NCBI GenBank assembly: GCA_947460455.1
Contig: CANHKG010000023.1
Span: 1 to 34,005 of the forward strand
Length of the DNA stretch: 34,005 nucleotides
Direction of reading: 5' to 3'
From: Rhodospirillales bacterium
GTDB taxonomy: Bacteria > Pseudomonadota > Alphaproteobacteria > Acetobacterales > Acetobacteraceae
Shown here: one piece after another, positions 1 through 8,107 of the stretch
Layout: each line of letters starts with the position of its first letter
Numbering within the stretch: the first letter of the stretch is position 1
The notes under the pieces: model-generated
The model's database searches: none
Told to the model about the DNA's origin: nothing
The model's input: the letters and a program-made list of their open reading frames with translations, nothing else
Made by a program: the position numbers and the translations under genes

Positions 1-39
1 CTTGGACGTATCGATGGCAACCCGCGTAATATGGTTCAT
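1..39 (-). CDS. IS110-family transposase, 5' end only (runs off the window)
   Basis: Reading leftward from an ATG at 39, the 13 visible codons give MNHITRVAIDTSK. This matches the usual start of IS110/IS1111 DEDD transposases, where the Asp of the (G/A)ID motif is the first catalytic acid of the RuvC-like domain. A Shine-Dalgarno sequence (TGGAG) lies 6 bases before the ATG, which supports this start. The rest of the gene lies outside the window. The element end should lie within roughly the next 100 bases to the right, but I could not define an inverted repeat or a target site. The call rests on a short motif, so another transposase family is possible. Confidence 0.6.
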   Translation of the reverse strand, partial: MNHITRVAIDTSK

Positions 40-193
40 GGACGGCTCCAGGTTCTGCGTTGACAGCGAACTTTGGCACTCGATGCCGTGGGGCCGTCCA
101 CCCCAACGGAACGCGAAGCGGTTCCGCCACCCCTCTCATCCACCTCGCACCGTCCAATACAGCCCCCCGCTTTCTACCTCCCTTGCCTTACTC

Positions 194-217
194 CTCTGTG
201 CCTCTGTGTCTCTGTGG
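194..217. repeat. Short tandem CTCTGTG repeat, single arm
   Basis: CTCTGTG occurs three times at 194, 202 and 210, a period of 8 bases. This is the complement of the CACAGAG units in the larger inverted pair at 25029-25160 and resembles the CACGGAG units at 23168-23257. Here only one arm is present. Nothing else was recognised in 40-324. Confidence 0.6.
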
Positions 218-324
218 CCACTTTCTTGCTTGCTTCGTACCGAAGCCGCACCAACCACGTCCCTGGCTACGTACGTAGATTTTATTCCTTGCACCGCAGT
301 CAAAGGTTAGTTATAACCCGCGAC

Positions 325-990
325 ATGCAAACTCACCCCTCCCCCCTGGCCGACGATCTGGCCCACCTGCGCGCCACCGCGCAGGCGGGATCCGTCCGCC
401 GTGGCCCGAGGGATGCAATCGCGGCCCTGCTTATGGCCTGCCTCGCCCGCCTCTTCGCCCGGCTGGAGGACATGCTCCGCCTCTGGCAATCCGGCCAACT
501 CCCCCCGCCCCCGCCGCCCCGCGCCCAGGCTGAAGCCCCCAACGCACACCCGGCCTCCATCCCGCCCCAGCCCCAAGCGACCCCCTGGTCCCTCTCCGCC
601 TGGCTGTCCGGCCTCTGGCCCTTCCCCCCCACGCCCGAATTCCGTGCGCCGTCACCCTCCCGTACCCAGGCCCCCCGGCCCTCCACGCGCGCCACCTCCA
701 GCCCCCGCGCCTCCCGCCCGGCCCCGGCCGAGCCCGCGCGCGCCGCCGCGCAGCAGGCCGATCCAGCACCGGCGCCCGCGCCGCCCGTGATGCCACAGCA
801 CCGCCCCCTTCCCGCATCCACGGCGCCCCATCATGCCCCGCCTCACCCGGCGCGCGCCCCGCCGACATCCCCTCGCGCAAAAACAGCCCCCAGACGAAAC
901 CGTCCACCCACGCCCATTTTATTACGATATCGTATCAATAAGCCCAAAAAGAACGGGCCCTGCCGCAGCAGGGCCCGCCCAGAAGCCTAG
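325..990 (+). CDS. Hypothetical Pro/Ala-rich protein
   Basis: An ATG at 325 opens a 221-residue frame. The first 65 residues look protein-like: an acidic/basic helical start, then a hydrophobic amphipathic stretch (AALLMACLARLFARLEDML), followed by a poly-proline run. The remainder is Pro/Ala/Arg-rich and of low complexity. No domain was recognised. No Shine-Dalgarno is visible, and a frame extending upstream to 73 is less protein-like. The last codons run through the terminator of the convergent alcohol dehydrogenase gene, and the two stop codons overlap (988-990 and 987-989). The N-terminal part resembles small hypothetical proteins I associate with Acetobacteraceae, but that is from memory. 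High GC makes chance open frames common, so confidence is moderate. Confidence 0.4.
   Translation: MQTHPSPLADDLAHLRATAQAGSVRRGPRDAIAALLMACLARLFARLEDMLRLWQSGQLPPPPPPRAQAEAPNAHPASIPPQPQATPWSLSAWLSGLWPFPPTPEFRAPSPSRTQAPRPSTRATSSPRASRPAPAEPARAAAQQADPAPAPAPPVMPQHRPLPASTAPHHAPPHPARAPPTSPRAKTAPRRNRPPTPILLRYRINKPKKNGPCRSRARPEA
955..976 (-). terminator. Intrinsic terminator of the alcohol dehydrogenase gene
   Basis: A perfect 9-bp stem (GGGCCCTGC / GCAGGGCCC) with a 4-base loop sits 10 bases past the minus-strand stop. On the minus strand it is followed by GTTCTTTTTGG, a T-rich tract. It reads as a rho-independent terminator for the leftward gene. Confidence 0.75.
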
Positions 991-2075
991 GAGTCGAACT
1001 TGATCAGATTGCGCAGCGGCGCGCCCGACTTCAGCTGGGCATAGCCCTCGTTGATCTGCTCCAGCTTGATATGCCCGGTGATCAGGTGGTCCAGCTTCAA
1101 CCGCCCCTGCTTCCACAGCGTCAGCATCCGCGGCATGTCCACGCGGAACCGGTTCCCACCCATCGAAGTGCCCTGGATCTTCCGGTCACGCAGGAAGTCC
1201 GCCCCGTGCAGCTCGATCTTCGTGCCATACGGCACCATGCCGATGATCGTCGCCACCCCGCCCGGCCGCAGCATCGCGAAGCTCTGCTCGGCGGTCACCT
1301 TGTGGCCGATCGCCTCGAAGGAATAATGCACCCCGATCCCGTCCATCAGGTCCTTCACCGCGGCCACCGCATCCACGTTGGAAGCGTTGATCACGTCGGT
1401 CGCACCCATCTGCTTGGCCACGTCCAGCTTGGACGAAACCGTGTCGATCGCGATGATCCGCGAAGCGCCCGCAACGGCCGCCCCGTTCACCGCCGAAAGC
1501 CCGATGCCGCCGCAGCCGATCACCGCCACTGTCGCACCCGGCTCCACCTTGGCCGCGTTGAACACCGCGCCCACGCCCGTCACCACGCCGCAGCCCACCA
1601 GCGCGCCGATATCCAGCGGAATATCCTTCTCCACCTTCACCAGCGCATTCTCATGCACCAGCATCTGCTCCGCGAAGGAGGAGAGGTTGGCGAACTGGTG
1701 CACCACCTGCCCCTTCCAGGAATAACGCCGCGCCGCACCCGGCAGCAGCTTCACCTCGGTGTTGTCGCAGATGTTGGGGTGGCCCGTGGTGCAGTTCGCA
1801 CAGGTGCCGCAGAACACCGAAAGGCACGAAATCACATGGTCGCCCGGCTTCAGATAGGTCACGTCGGACCCAACCGCCTCCACCACGCCCGCGCTCTCAT
1901 GCCCCAGGATCACCGGAACCGGATACGGGTACAGCCCTTCCATCATGTGCAGGTCGGAATGGCACAGCCCGGCGAAGGCGGTGCGCACCAGCACCTCGCG
2001 TGCCTTGGGCTTGGAAACCTCAACCTCTTCGATCGTCAGCGGCTGGTTCGCCTGGTGCAGAATGGCTGCGCGCAT
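987..2075 (-). CDS. Zinc-dependent alcohol dehydrogenase (MDR family)
   Basis: A 362-residue medium-chain dehydrogenase/reductase that should oxidise an alcohol or reduce an aldehyde with NAD(H) in the cytoplasm. Visible motifs are the catalytic zinc ligand Cys38 in GLCHSD, the GHE motif at 58-60, four structural-zinc cysteines at 89, 92, 95 and 103, and a Rossmann glycine motif (VIGCGGIGLS) near residue 185. Its length is normal for the family. The start is supported by a GGGAGAA ribosome site. It lies 15 bases after the aminotransferase on the same strand and ends at a terminator, so it is probably the last gene of a three-gene transcription unit. The substrate cannot be told from sequence; the overall look is that of class III-like zinc ADHs. 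Confidence 0.88.
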   Translation of the reverse strand: MRAAILHQANQPLTIEEVEVSKPKAREVLVRTAFAGLCHSDLHMMEGLYPYPVPVILGHESAGVVEAVGSDVTYLKPGDHVISCLSVFCGTCANCTTGHPNICDNTEVKLLPGAARRYSWKGQVVHQFANLSSFAEQMLVHENALVKVEKDIPLDIGALVGCGVVTGVGAVFNAAKVEPGATVAVIGCGGIGLSAVNGAAVAGASRIIAIDTVSSKLDVAKQMGATDVINASNVDAVAAVKDLMDGIGVHYSFEAIGHKVTAEQSFAMLRPGGVATIIGMVPYGTKIELHGADFLRDRKIQGTSMGGNRFRVDMPRMLTLWKQGRLKLDHLITGHIKLEQINEGYAQLKSGAPLRNLIKFDS

Positions 2076-2090
2076 GTTTCGTTTCTCCCT

Positions 2091-3278
2091 TTAGTCCCCG
2101 GACTCTAGGGCGCCGCCCAACCCGCCCGCAAGCCTCTCGGGAACAAGGGCAATCGCCGCCTCCTCGGCATTGGCAAAGGCCAGCCGGATATGCCGCTCCT
2201 GCCCCGGCCCGAAGAACGGCCCCGGCAGCCCCATCAACCCGCGCTCGGAAGCCAATATCTCCGCCGCCGCCATCGCATCCGGCGCCCCCTCGGGCAGACG
2301 GAGATAGGCGAAATACCCACCCAGCGCGTCCACCTGCCAATCATTCACCCCGGCCATCACCCGCGCGAACGCCGCCGCCCGCCCGGCCATGATCGCCTTG
2401 TTCCCCTCGCGCCAGTCGCGCAGCCCCTCCACCGCCCAGGTCAGCGCCGTCTGCGCCGCCCGCGGCGGGCAGATCTGCATCGTATCCAGCACCTTGGCCA
2501 ACTGCTCCCGCAGCGCCCCGCCACAGGCAATCGCCCCCACCCGGTGCCCCGGCACGCAATATGCCTTGGAGAAGGAATACAAATGCACCACGTACTCGCC
2601 CCAGTCGGGGTCCGAGAACAACGAATGCGGCGCCGCCTCCCCCGGCAGGAAGTCGCGATACGTCTCGTCCAGCACCAGCCACAACCCGCGCGCCCGGCAC
2701 AGCTTCGCAAACGCCGCGATCACCTCCGGCGAATACACGGCCCCGGTCGGATTGTTCGGCGTCACCAGCACGATCGCCCGCACCGCCGGCGTGATCAGCC
2801 GCGCCGCCTCCTCGACATCGGGCACAAACCCCACCTCGGCCCGGCACGGCAGCGGCACCACGCCCACCCCTTGCATCCGCAGCGCCATCTCATGGTTGAA
2901 ATACCACGGCGCCGGCAGCATCACCGCCGCCCCCGGCTCGGCAATCGCCGTCATCGCCATCCCGAACGCCAGATTGCACCCGGCCGTGATCGAGACCTGC
3001 TCCGCCGAAAACGCCGCCCCATAGCGCCGGGAAAGATCCCCGGCCAATGCCGCCCGCAGCGCCTCGTCGCCGAAGATATCGCCATAGCTCGCCCCCGCCC
3101 GCGTCCCGGCCGCCTCGGCAAGCTTGGCCAGCAGATCGGGATGCGGCGGATACCCCGGCACCGCCTGGGTCAGGTCAATCGCCGGCCCCGCCTGCCCCCG
3201 GTATCGCGCGGCCCAGGCACGTGCGGCCGGGATCGGGGGGGCGCCAATGGCACGAACAAGCGGGGAAGATACGGTCAT
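2091..3278 (-). CDS. PLP-dependent aminotransferase, class I/II
   Basis: A 395-residue fold-type I aminotransferase. It shows the NNPTGA motif near residue 174, the DETYRDF segment that supplies the PLP-binding Asp and Tyr, and SFSKAY with the Schiff-base lysine near residue 238. A conserved Arg for the substrate carboxylate is in HIRLAF near the C-terminus. The frame stays open 77 codons further upstream, but that part is Arg/Trp-rich, overlaps the preceding gene and is not protein-like, so the start MTVSSPLVRA is chosen. It sits 37 bases after the membrane-protein gene and 15 before the alcohol dehydrogenase. The amino donor is not identifiable. Confidence 0.87.
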   Translation of the reverse strand: MTVSSPLVRAIGAPPIPAARAWAARYRGQAGPAIDLTQAVPGYPPHPDLLAKLAEAAGTRAGASYGDIFGDEALRAALAGDLSRRYGAAFSAEQVSITAGCNLAFGMAMTAIAEPGAAVMLPAPWYFNHEMALRMQGVGVVPLPCRAEVGFVPDVEEAARLITPAVRAIVLVTPNNPTGAVYSPEVIAAFAKLCRARGLWLVLDETYRDFLPGEAAPHSLFSDPDWGEYVVHLYSFSKAYCVPGHRVGAIACGGALREQLAKVLDTMQICPPRAAQTALTWAVEGLRDWREGNKAIMAGRAAAFARVMAGVNDWQVDALGGYFAYLRLPEGAPDAMAAAEILASERGLMGLPGPFFGPGQERHIRLAFANAEEAAIALVPERLAGGLGGALESGD

Positions 3279-3315
3279 GCGCCTATTTTGCACCCCGCGC
3301 CGCCAGGACCAACCC

Positions 3316-5193
3316 CTACCGCACCTCGTACAGCACGTAGCCCGCGCCCTCGGTGCGCCCCACCTCCACCAGGAACGGCGGCGGCGTGCCGGCATCCAGC
3401 CTGTCCAGCAGCGTCCCCACCGGCAGGTCCGCCACCATGATGGAGCGCCGCGCCCGCGGGCAGTGCAGCACCAGCTCCGCCCCAGCCGCCCGCAGCGCCG
3501 CCGCCCCATCCGTCTCCGGCCGGCTGCGCCAGGCGGTGCGCAGGGTCATGAAATTGCGCGTACTGCGCCGATACGCCGTCTCCCCCGGCTCCATCCGCGA
3601 CCAGTACAGCGACCCCACCGTGCCCACCTGCGTGCGATAAAGCAGCTCCGGCGTGTCATCCACGTCCGACAGCACCACCCGCCCGGCATGCCCCTGCAGC
3701 AGCACCGCCGCCGCCGCGAGATTGCACGCCCCGCGCGGCGCCGCGACGCTGCCGCCCGCCACCACGCCCATCAACGGCACCAGCACCGCCACCGCCAACA
3801 GCCCCACGCGCGCCAGCGCCGCCACCGTCTCGCTCCGGCGTGCCAGCAGCGTGGAAACCTGCGTCAACGCCACCGGCAGCATCGCCGCCCCCAGCGCGGC
3901 GGGATAGGCGGTCAGCCGCAGATGCCCGAACCCCGCCACCACCATCAGCACCGCCGCCGCCGCTGCCGCCCAGCCAACCACGCTGCCGCTCCGCCATACC
4001 AGCACCACCACGGCCACCACGCCGATCAGCCCGGTCAGCAGGAAGGCCAGCAGGTCGCTGATCCCCTGCAACGGCTGCATCTCGGCGATGCTGCCCAGCA
4101 TCGCGGCATACTCCTCCGGCGCCACCAGCCCGGCCGCGCCACGGAACAGCTGCGGATAGACCGCGAACCACACCCCCAGGGCCACCGCCCCCGCGCCGCC
4201 CCCCACCATGAACTGCGCCGCCGGCCGCAACCGCAGCGTCTGGAGTGGCATAGTCAGCAGCGCCGCCACCGTGGTGCAGCCCACCAGCACCACATACACC
4301 ACCGAGATCCGGTCGAACGCCACGAACCACCGCCCGCCATCCACCGGCGGATCGGCCGCGAAGGCGCCCAGCACGACCGCGCCGAACCCGAACGCCGCCG
4401 CCCGGATCACCGCCGCCTGCACCAGCCGCGCCGGCTCCCGCGCCACCAGCCAGCCAAGCCAGGCGAAGCCGAACGCCAGCAGCACGAACGGCACCGCCTC
4501 CGCCGTGAACCACAGCCCAAGCCCCGCCCAGGCCCCCAACGCCAGCCCCGCCCCCGGGCGCCGGTCCAGCGGCCACGCGCCCAGCGCCCGATGCCCCCAG
4601 CCCGCCAGCATCACCGCCACCAACGCCAGTGCCAGGTGGTGGTGAACCACGCCCGGGATCGCATAAGCCGCCAGCGGTTGCGCCAGCCCGCCCAGCACGG
4701 CGGCAAGCCAGAGAAACCGCCGCCCCGCCAGCGGCGCCGCCGCCCATGCCAGCGCCACCCCCATCGCGCCCATCGAAAGCGGCCCGAACGCCGCGCCCGC
4801 GGCATGCACCGCCTCCTTCCACGGCAGGAACAGCCGCAGCGGCAGGGCCAGCAGCACCAGCAGGCTTTCGATCAGGTGCGACCAGTGCAGCTGCGTGCCG
4901 CGCCCGCTGCCGTCGCGCATCACTGAGTCGATAACTTGCTGCGATGTAAGGATCTCATCCAAACGGACGAGGCGCATGTAGCTGTCCGGGTTGACCAGCC
5001 CCCCCGCCAGCACCCCCGGCAACATGCGGCCGCCGACCACCAGATCCACCAGCAGGGCGAGCCCGAAACAGAGCAGCACATCGGCCCAGCGCAGGTGCCC
5101 GGCGGGGGTGAGGGGGGTGCGGAAATCCCGAGTACCCGGCTGTACCGATTCCGATTCGACCGTCCCGGAAAGCGAGTCCAAAGGTTGCGTCAC
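3316..5193 (-). CDS. Polytopic membrane protein, GT-C/STT3-like
   Basis: A 625-residue integral membrane protein, starting with GTG after a GGGG ribosome site. After a soluble N-terminus of about 35 residues there are roughly a dozen hydrophobic segments up to about residue 480, then a soluble C-terminal domain of about 140 residues. An acidic DSYMRL motif at 70-75 follows the first membrane segment, and HWSHLIE at 103-109 comes shortly after. These resemble the first-loop Asp motif of GT-C glycosyltransferases and STT3/PglB oligosaccharyltransferase relatives, which use lipid-linked sugars. The role is inferred from these motifs and topology only; no WWDYG-type motif is evident. It is first in a leftward gene set and diverges from the CtrA-like gene. 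Confidence 0.7.
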   Translation of the reverse strand: MTQPLDSLSGTVESESVQPGTRDFRTPLTPAGHLRWADVLLCFGLALLVDLVVGGRMLPGVLAGGLVNPDSYMRLVRLDEILTSQQVIDSVMRDGSGRGTQLHWSHLIESLLVLLALPLRLFLPWKEAVHAAGAAFGPLSMGAMGVALAWAAAPLAGRRFLWLAAVLGGLAQPLAAYAIPGVVHHHLALALVAVMLAGWGHRALGAWPLDRRPGAGLALGAWAGLGLWFTAEAVPFVLLAFGFAWLGWLVAREPARLVQAAVIRAAAFGFGAVVLGAFAADPPVDGGRWFVAFDRISVVYVVLVGCTTVAALLTMPLQTLRLRPAAQFMVGGGAGAVALGVWFAVYPQLFRGAAGLVAPEEYAAMLGSIAEMQPLQGISDLLAFLLTGLIGVVAVVVLVWRSGSVVGWAAAAAAVLMVVAGFGHLRLTAYPAALGAAMLPVALTQVSTLLARRSETVAALARVGLLAVAVLVPLMGVVAGGSVAAPRGACNLAAAAVLLQGHAGRVVLSDVDDTPELLYRTQVGTVGSLYWSRMEPGETAYRRSTRNFMTLRTAWRSRPETDGAAALRAAGAELVLHCPRARRSIMVADLPVGTLLDRLDAGTPPPFLVEVGRTEGAGYVLYEVR

Positions 5194-5230
5194 GTCAGGC
5201 CCCGATTCGGATTCGTACAGATTGGTACAG
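5140..5230. promoter_or_regulatory. GANTC and GTACAG site cluster between divergent genes
   Basis: Five GANTC sites lie at 5147, 5153, 5174, 5204 and 5210. A tandem 10-base repeat ATT(C/G)GTACAG spans 5211-5230, and the inverse CTGTACC occurs at 5140-5146. The cluster overlaps the first codons of the leftward membrane-protein gene and lies upstream of the CtrA-like gene. GANTC is the CcrM methylation motif in alphaproteobacteria; a regulatory role here is inferred. Confidence 0.45.
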
Positions 5231-5400
5231 CGGTTTTTCGGAGTGCGCCCTGTGGCTGAAAAAGGTGGGATGGGCGCAACAAATGGATTTCATCCGCGGG
5301 TATGAGGCGCATTCATCCCTCATTCATCCTCCTGGCCGACTATGCGATGCCCTCCCCCCCGGAGCAATCATCGGGCAACGATCAATGGGGTTTTCGACCA

Positions 5401-6132
5401 ATGCGCATTCTCCTGACCGCGATGGACTCAGCCCAGACCAGCGACGTTGTCGCCCTGCTTGCGTCCCATCGCTTTGTGCTCGACCGCGCCGCCAACGGGG
5501 AGGAAGCCCTGCAGTTCGCCAGGCTGTATGCCTTCGATGCGGTGATGTTCAACACCGCCATGCTGGACCCGGTGTGCACCGAGTTCGTCCGCCGCCTGCG
5601 CGTCTCTGGCAGCCGGTTGCCGATCGTGGCCATCGCCCGCCAGATCGCCCCGCGCGACCGCGCCCGGCTGCTGGACATGGGGGCGGATGACGTGATCACC
5701 CTGCCGATCGATGGCAGCGAGCTGGCGGCCCGCATTCGCGCCGTGGTGCGCCGTTCCGGCGGGTTCACCCGCTCCGTGCTGCGCGCCGGCCCGGTGGAAC
5801 TGCACATGGACAGCCGCCTGGCCACCGCCCATGGCCGCGAGCTGCATCTCTCGCCCACGGAATACCGCGTGCTGGAACTGCTGATCCTGCGCAAGAACAC
5901 GCTGGTGACCAAGTCCGCCGTGATGGACATGCTCTACGGCGACATCGACGAGCCCGAGATCAAGTCCATCGACGTGCTGATGCACCGCCTGCGCAAGCGC
6001 CTGGCCGCCTCCGGCGTCGGCTCGCTCGTCACCACCGTGTGGGGCGCGGGCTACATCGTGCGCGAAGCTGCCGCGGTGGAGCCGGCGCTGGATCGCCCGG
6101 TGCGGTTCGACGCCACGGCGGCGATGCACTGA
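5401..6132 (+). CDS. CtrA-like OmpR-family regulator with degenerate receiver
   Basis: A 243-residue two-domain regulator colinear with Caulobacter CtrA: receiver about 1-115 and winged-helix DNA-binding domain about 125-230 (LSPTEYRVLELL, YGDIDEPEIKSIDVLMHRLRKRL, TVWGAGYIVR). The phospho-acceptor position, Asp51 in CtrA, is Asn51 here. The acidic pair is reduced to AMD, the Ser/Thr switch residue is Ala79 and the conserved Lys is Leu101. It therefore should not be controlled by ordinary Asp phosphorylation. The ATG at 5401 is chosen because MRILL aligns with the CtrA start; a frame from 5302 adds 33 non-homologous residues. It lies upstream of the pilus genes on the same strand, and in Caulobacter CtrA drives pilA, so a role in pilus control is inferred. 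Confidence 0.82.
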   Translation: MRILLTAMDSAQTSDVVALLASHRFVLDRAANGEEALQFARLYAFDAVMFNTAMLDPVCTEFVRRLRVSGSRLPIVAIARQIAPRDRARLLDMGADDVITLPIDGSELAARIRAVVRRSGGFTRSVLRAGPVELHMDSRLATAHGRELHLSPTEYRVLELLILRKNTLVTKSAVMDMLYGDIDEPEIKSIDVLMHRLRKRLAASGVGSLVTTVWGAGYIVREAAAVEPALDRPVRFDATAAMH

Positions 6133-6217
6133 CATGGAGCCGCGCCGCCGTCCCCGGAACGGGACTCGGCGGTCTCGGCTAGGGTCACGCCGGTTGCAGC
6201 TGGATATCCGATCGCCC

Positions 6218-6976
6218 ATGGCCCCCCGCCCGCCCCGCCGCATCTGGCCGGCCGCCGCCCTTGTGGCGGCAGGCGTTGCCCTGGCCGCCCCGGCCAAGGC
6301 CGCCCCGAGCTGCGACGACGCCGGCGCGCGGGCCGAAGCCGCATTGCAGCTGCCCACGGGCCTGCTGCGCGCCATCGGCCGGGTGGAAAGCGGCCGCCGC
6401 GATCCCGCCACGGGCGCCTTCGCCCCCTGGCCCTACACCATCAACGCCAACGGCCAAGGCCGCTTCTTCGATGATGCCGCCAGCGCCACCGCCGCCGTGC
6501 GCAGCCTGCAGGCGGCCGGAACATCCAGCATCGACGTGGGCTGCTTCCAGGTGAACCTGATGCACCACCCCCTCGCCTTCGCGCGGGTGGAGGATGGCTT
6601 CGAACCCGCCGCCAACGCCGCCTACGCCGCCACCTTCCTTGCCTCGCTGCGCCAGCGCCTGGGCCATTGGGAAGGCGCGGTCGCGGCCTATCATTCCGCC
6701 ACGCCCGAACGCGGCGAGGCCTACCGGGCCCGCGTGTTCGCCGCCTGGAACCCGGCCGTTGCGCCGCTGGGTGCGGTCCAGGCCGCCGCCCTGCCCGCCG
6801 CCCCGCGCCGCGTGACACCGCTGGTGATCCGCATCTCCGGCCCCGATCTCTCGGGCCCACAGGCGCCGATCCGGGTCTGGTCGCCCTCGCGCCCCGGCAC
6901 CGGGGCGGCGCTGATCGCCATGCCGGCCCCAGTGGCAGCCGCCCTCGCCGCCCCGATCGACAGCGACACCCCGTAA
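6218..6976 (+). CDS. Lytic transglycosylase (SLT-like), secreted
   Basis: A 252-residue protein with a twin-Arg-containing basic start and hydrophobic signal peptide (cleavage near AKA-AP, about residue 28). The lysozyme-like domain follows: catalytic Glu57 in RVESGR, then DVGCFQVN at 106-113, and AVAAYHSATP with the conserved Tyr of family 1 transglycosylases. It should cleave peptidoglycan in the periplasm. The C-terminal 60 residues are Pro/Ala-rich without a domain. The start MAPRPPRR gives the proper signal peptide; the frame extends to 6134 with an Arg-rich stretch that is less likely. Its place between the regulator and the Flp pilin gene suggests a role in opening the wall for the pilus machine. 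Confidence 0.85.
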   Translation: MAPRPPRRIWPAAALVAAGVALAAPAKAAPSCDDAGARAEAALQLPTGLLRAIGRVESGRRDPATGAFAPWPYTINANGQGRFFDDAASATAAVRSLQAAGTSSIDVGCFQVNLMHHPLAFARVEDGFEPAANAAYAATFLASLRQRLGHWEGAVAAYHSATPERGEAYRARVFAAWNPAVAPLGAVQAAALPAAPRRVTPLVIRISGPDLSGPQAPIRVWSPSRPGTGAALIAMPAPVAAALAAPIDSDTP

Positions 6977-7092
6977 TCGCGCCTCATCGCAAGGCAGGCC
7001 GCCGGCCCGATAGCCGGCCGGCCCGGTTGCGCGCGGCATCTATGCTGCCGGAATTCTATCGGGCTGCTTCCCCTTACTGATTGACGACTTGC

Positions 7093-7123
7093 GTGAATAC
7101 AAAGACGCCCCAGGCCAATTCAC
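7093..7123. promoter_or_regulatory. GTGAAT...ATTCAC inverted repeat upstream of Flp pilin
   Basis: GTGAAT at 7093-7098 and ATTCAC at 7118-7123 form an inverted repeat 129 bases before the pilin start. The same hexamers recur at 7496 and several times at 15517-15816. A TTGACG at 7081 could be a -35 box, but no clear -10 was seen. An operator role is inferred. Confidence 0.35.
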
Positions 7124-7251
7124 CAATAGCGACATTCTGTAAGTCTTTTGAAATCGCCTTTCGCCTAATGTCCTGAGGCCAACGGGCCGGACGCCCAGCC
7201 AACGCAAAACGCGCCTGGCGGGCCGCACCGCACCAAACAGGAGAGAGCCAG

Positions 7252-7416
7252 ATGACTAGCATCTTCCAGATCGCCAAGTCCGCCATCGCCGACCGCCGCG
7301 GCGTGACCGCCATGGAATACGGCCTGATCGCCGGCGTGCTCGCCGTGGGCCTGGCCACCGCCTTCACCGCCCTTTCGGGCCGCCTGACCAACGCCTTCAA
7401 CGCGCTGGCGTTCTGA
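7252..7416 (+). CDS. flp: Flp-type major pilin
   Basis: A 54-residue Flp/PilA pilin, too short for many gene callers. The leader MTSIFQIAKSAIADRRG ends with the glycine of the prepilin cleavage site. The mature protein starts VTAMEYGLIAGVLAVG, with the conserved Glu at position 5 and Tyr next to it, followed by a hydrophobic helix. A strong AGGAGAG ribosome site lies 6-8 bases upstream. It is the structural subunit of the Tad pilus encoded downstream. A strong hairpin follows the gene, separating highly expressed pilin mRNA from the assembly genes. Only one flp copy is present in the window. Confidence 0.93.
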   Translation: MTSIFQIAKSAIADRRGVTAMEYGLIAGVLAVGLATAFTALSGRLTNAFNALAF

Positions 7417-7431
7417 TCCCAGCCCGGCCGG

Positions 7432-7460
7432 ACGGCGCGGCGGAGGAGCTGCCGCGCCGT
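7432..7460 (+). terminator. Hairpin after Flp pilin gene (attenuator-like)
   Basis: A perfect 10-bp GC stem (ACGGCGCGGC / GCCGCGCCGT) with a 9-base loop starts 16 bases after the pilin stop. There is no long T tract, so partial termination or mRNA 3' stabilisation is as likely as full termination. Confidence 0.55.
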
Positions 7461-7561
7461 TCCAGCCAGGAATGCCCCACTTCCTGGGGCGCTGCGTGAA
7501 TCTTTCCTTCATCCATTTGTCGTTCATTCCTTCGCGGGATCATCGGGACAGGATGTCTGCC

Positions 7562-8074
7562 ATGGCCGCATTGCCGATCCTTTCGGAGACGCTCACCCTG
7601 CTCGCCGCGGCGTTGCTGATCCTTGCCGCGGGCTGCGACATCCTCACCCGGCTCATTCCGAACGCGATCCCGGCGGCGCTCGCCCTGCTGGGCCTGTCGC
7701 TGCGGCTGCTCGACGGTTCCTGGCCCTGGGCGCTGCTGGCAGGCGGCATCGTGTTCGGCCTGTGCCTGCTGTGCTGGCTGCGCGGCTGGATGGGCGGTGG
7801 GGACGTGAAGCTGCTGGGCGCCTGCGCCCTGCTGGTGCCGCCGCTCTCGGTGTTCCCCATGATCACGACGGTCGGCATGGCCGGCGGCGTGCTGGCCTTC
7901 CTGTACCTGGCCGCACGGCGCGTGGTGCCGCGGCCGGTGCCGCGGCCCTCCGGCCTGCGCCCCAACGGCTTCCTGGGCCGCGCGCTGCGCGCCGAACGCT
8001 GGCGCCTGTCGCGCGGGGTGGCCCTGCCCTACGCGGTCGCCATCGCCATCGGCAGCCTCGCCAGCTTCCCGTGA
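7562..8074 (+). CDS. cpaA: Prepilin peptidase CpaA/TadV
   Basis: A 170-residue inner-membrane aspartic protease of the type IV prepilin/preflagellin peptidase family, which should remove the Flp leader. The two catalytic aspartates are visible in GCDILTRLIPN and in the GGGD motif (MGGGDVKLLGA). Several hydrophobic segments surround them. The start is uncertain: ATG 7562 has an AGGA ribosome site at 8 bases, ATG 7553 is 3 codons upstream, and the frame is open to 7472. It lies downstream of flp and 33 bases before cpaB, in the usual order for the locus. Confidence 0.88.
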   Translation: MAALPILSETLTLLAAALLILAAGCDILTRLIPNAIPAALALLGLSLRLLDGSWPWALLAGGIVFGLCLLCWLRGWMGGGDVKLLGACALLVPPLSVFPMITTVGMAGGVLAFLYLAARRVVPRPVPRPSGLRPNGFLGRALRAERWRLSRGVALPYAVAIAIGSLASFP

Positions 8075-8107
8075 CCGCCTGACGACCCGCCACGAAGGAG
8101 CACCCAG

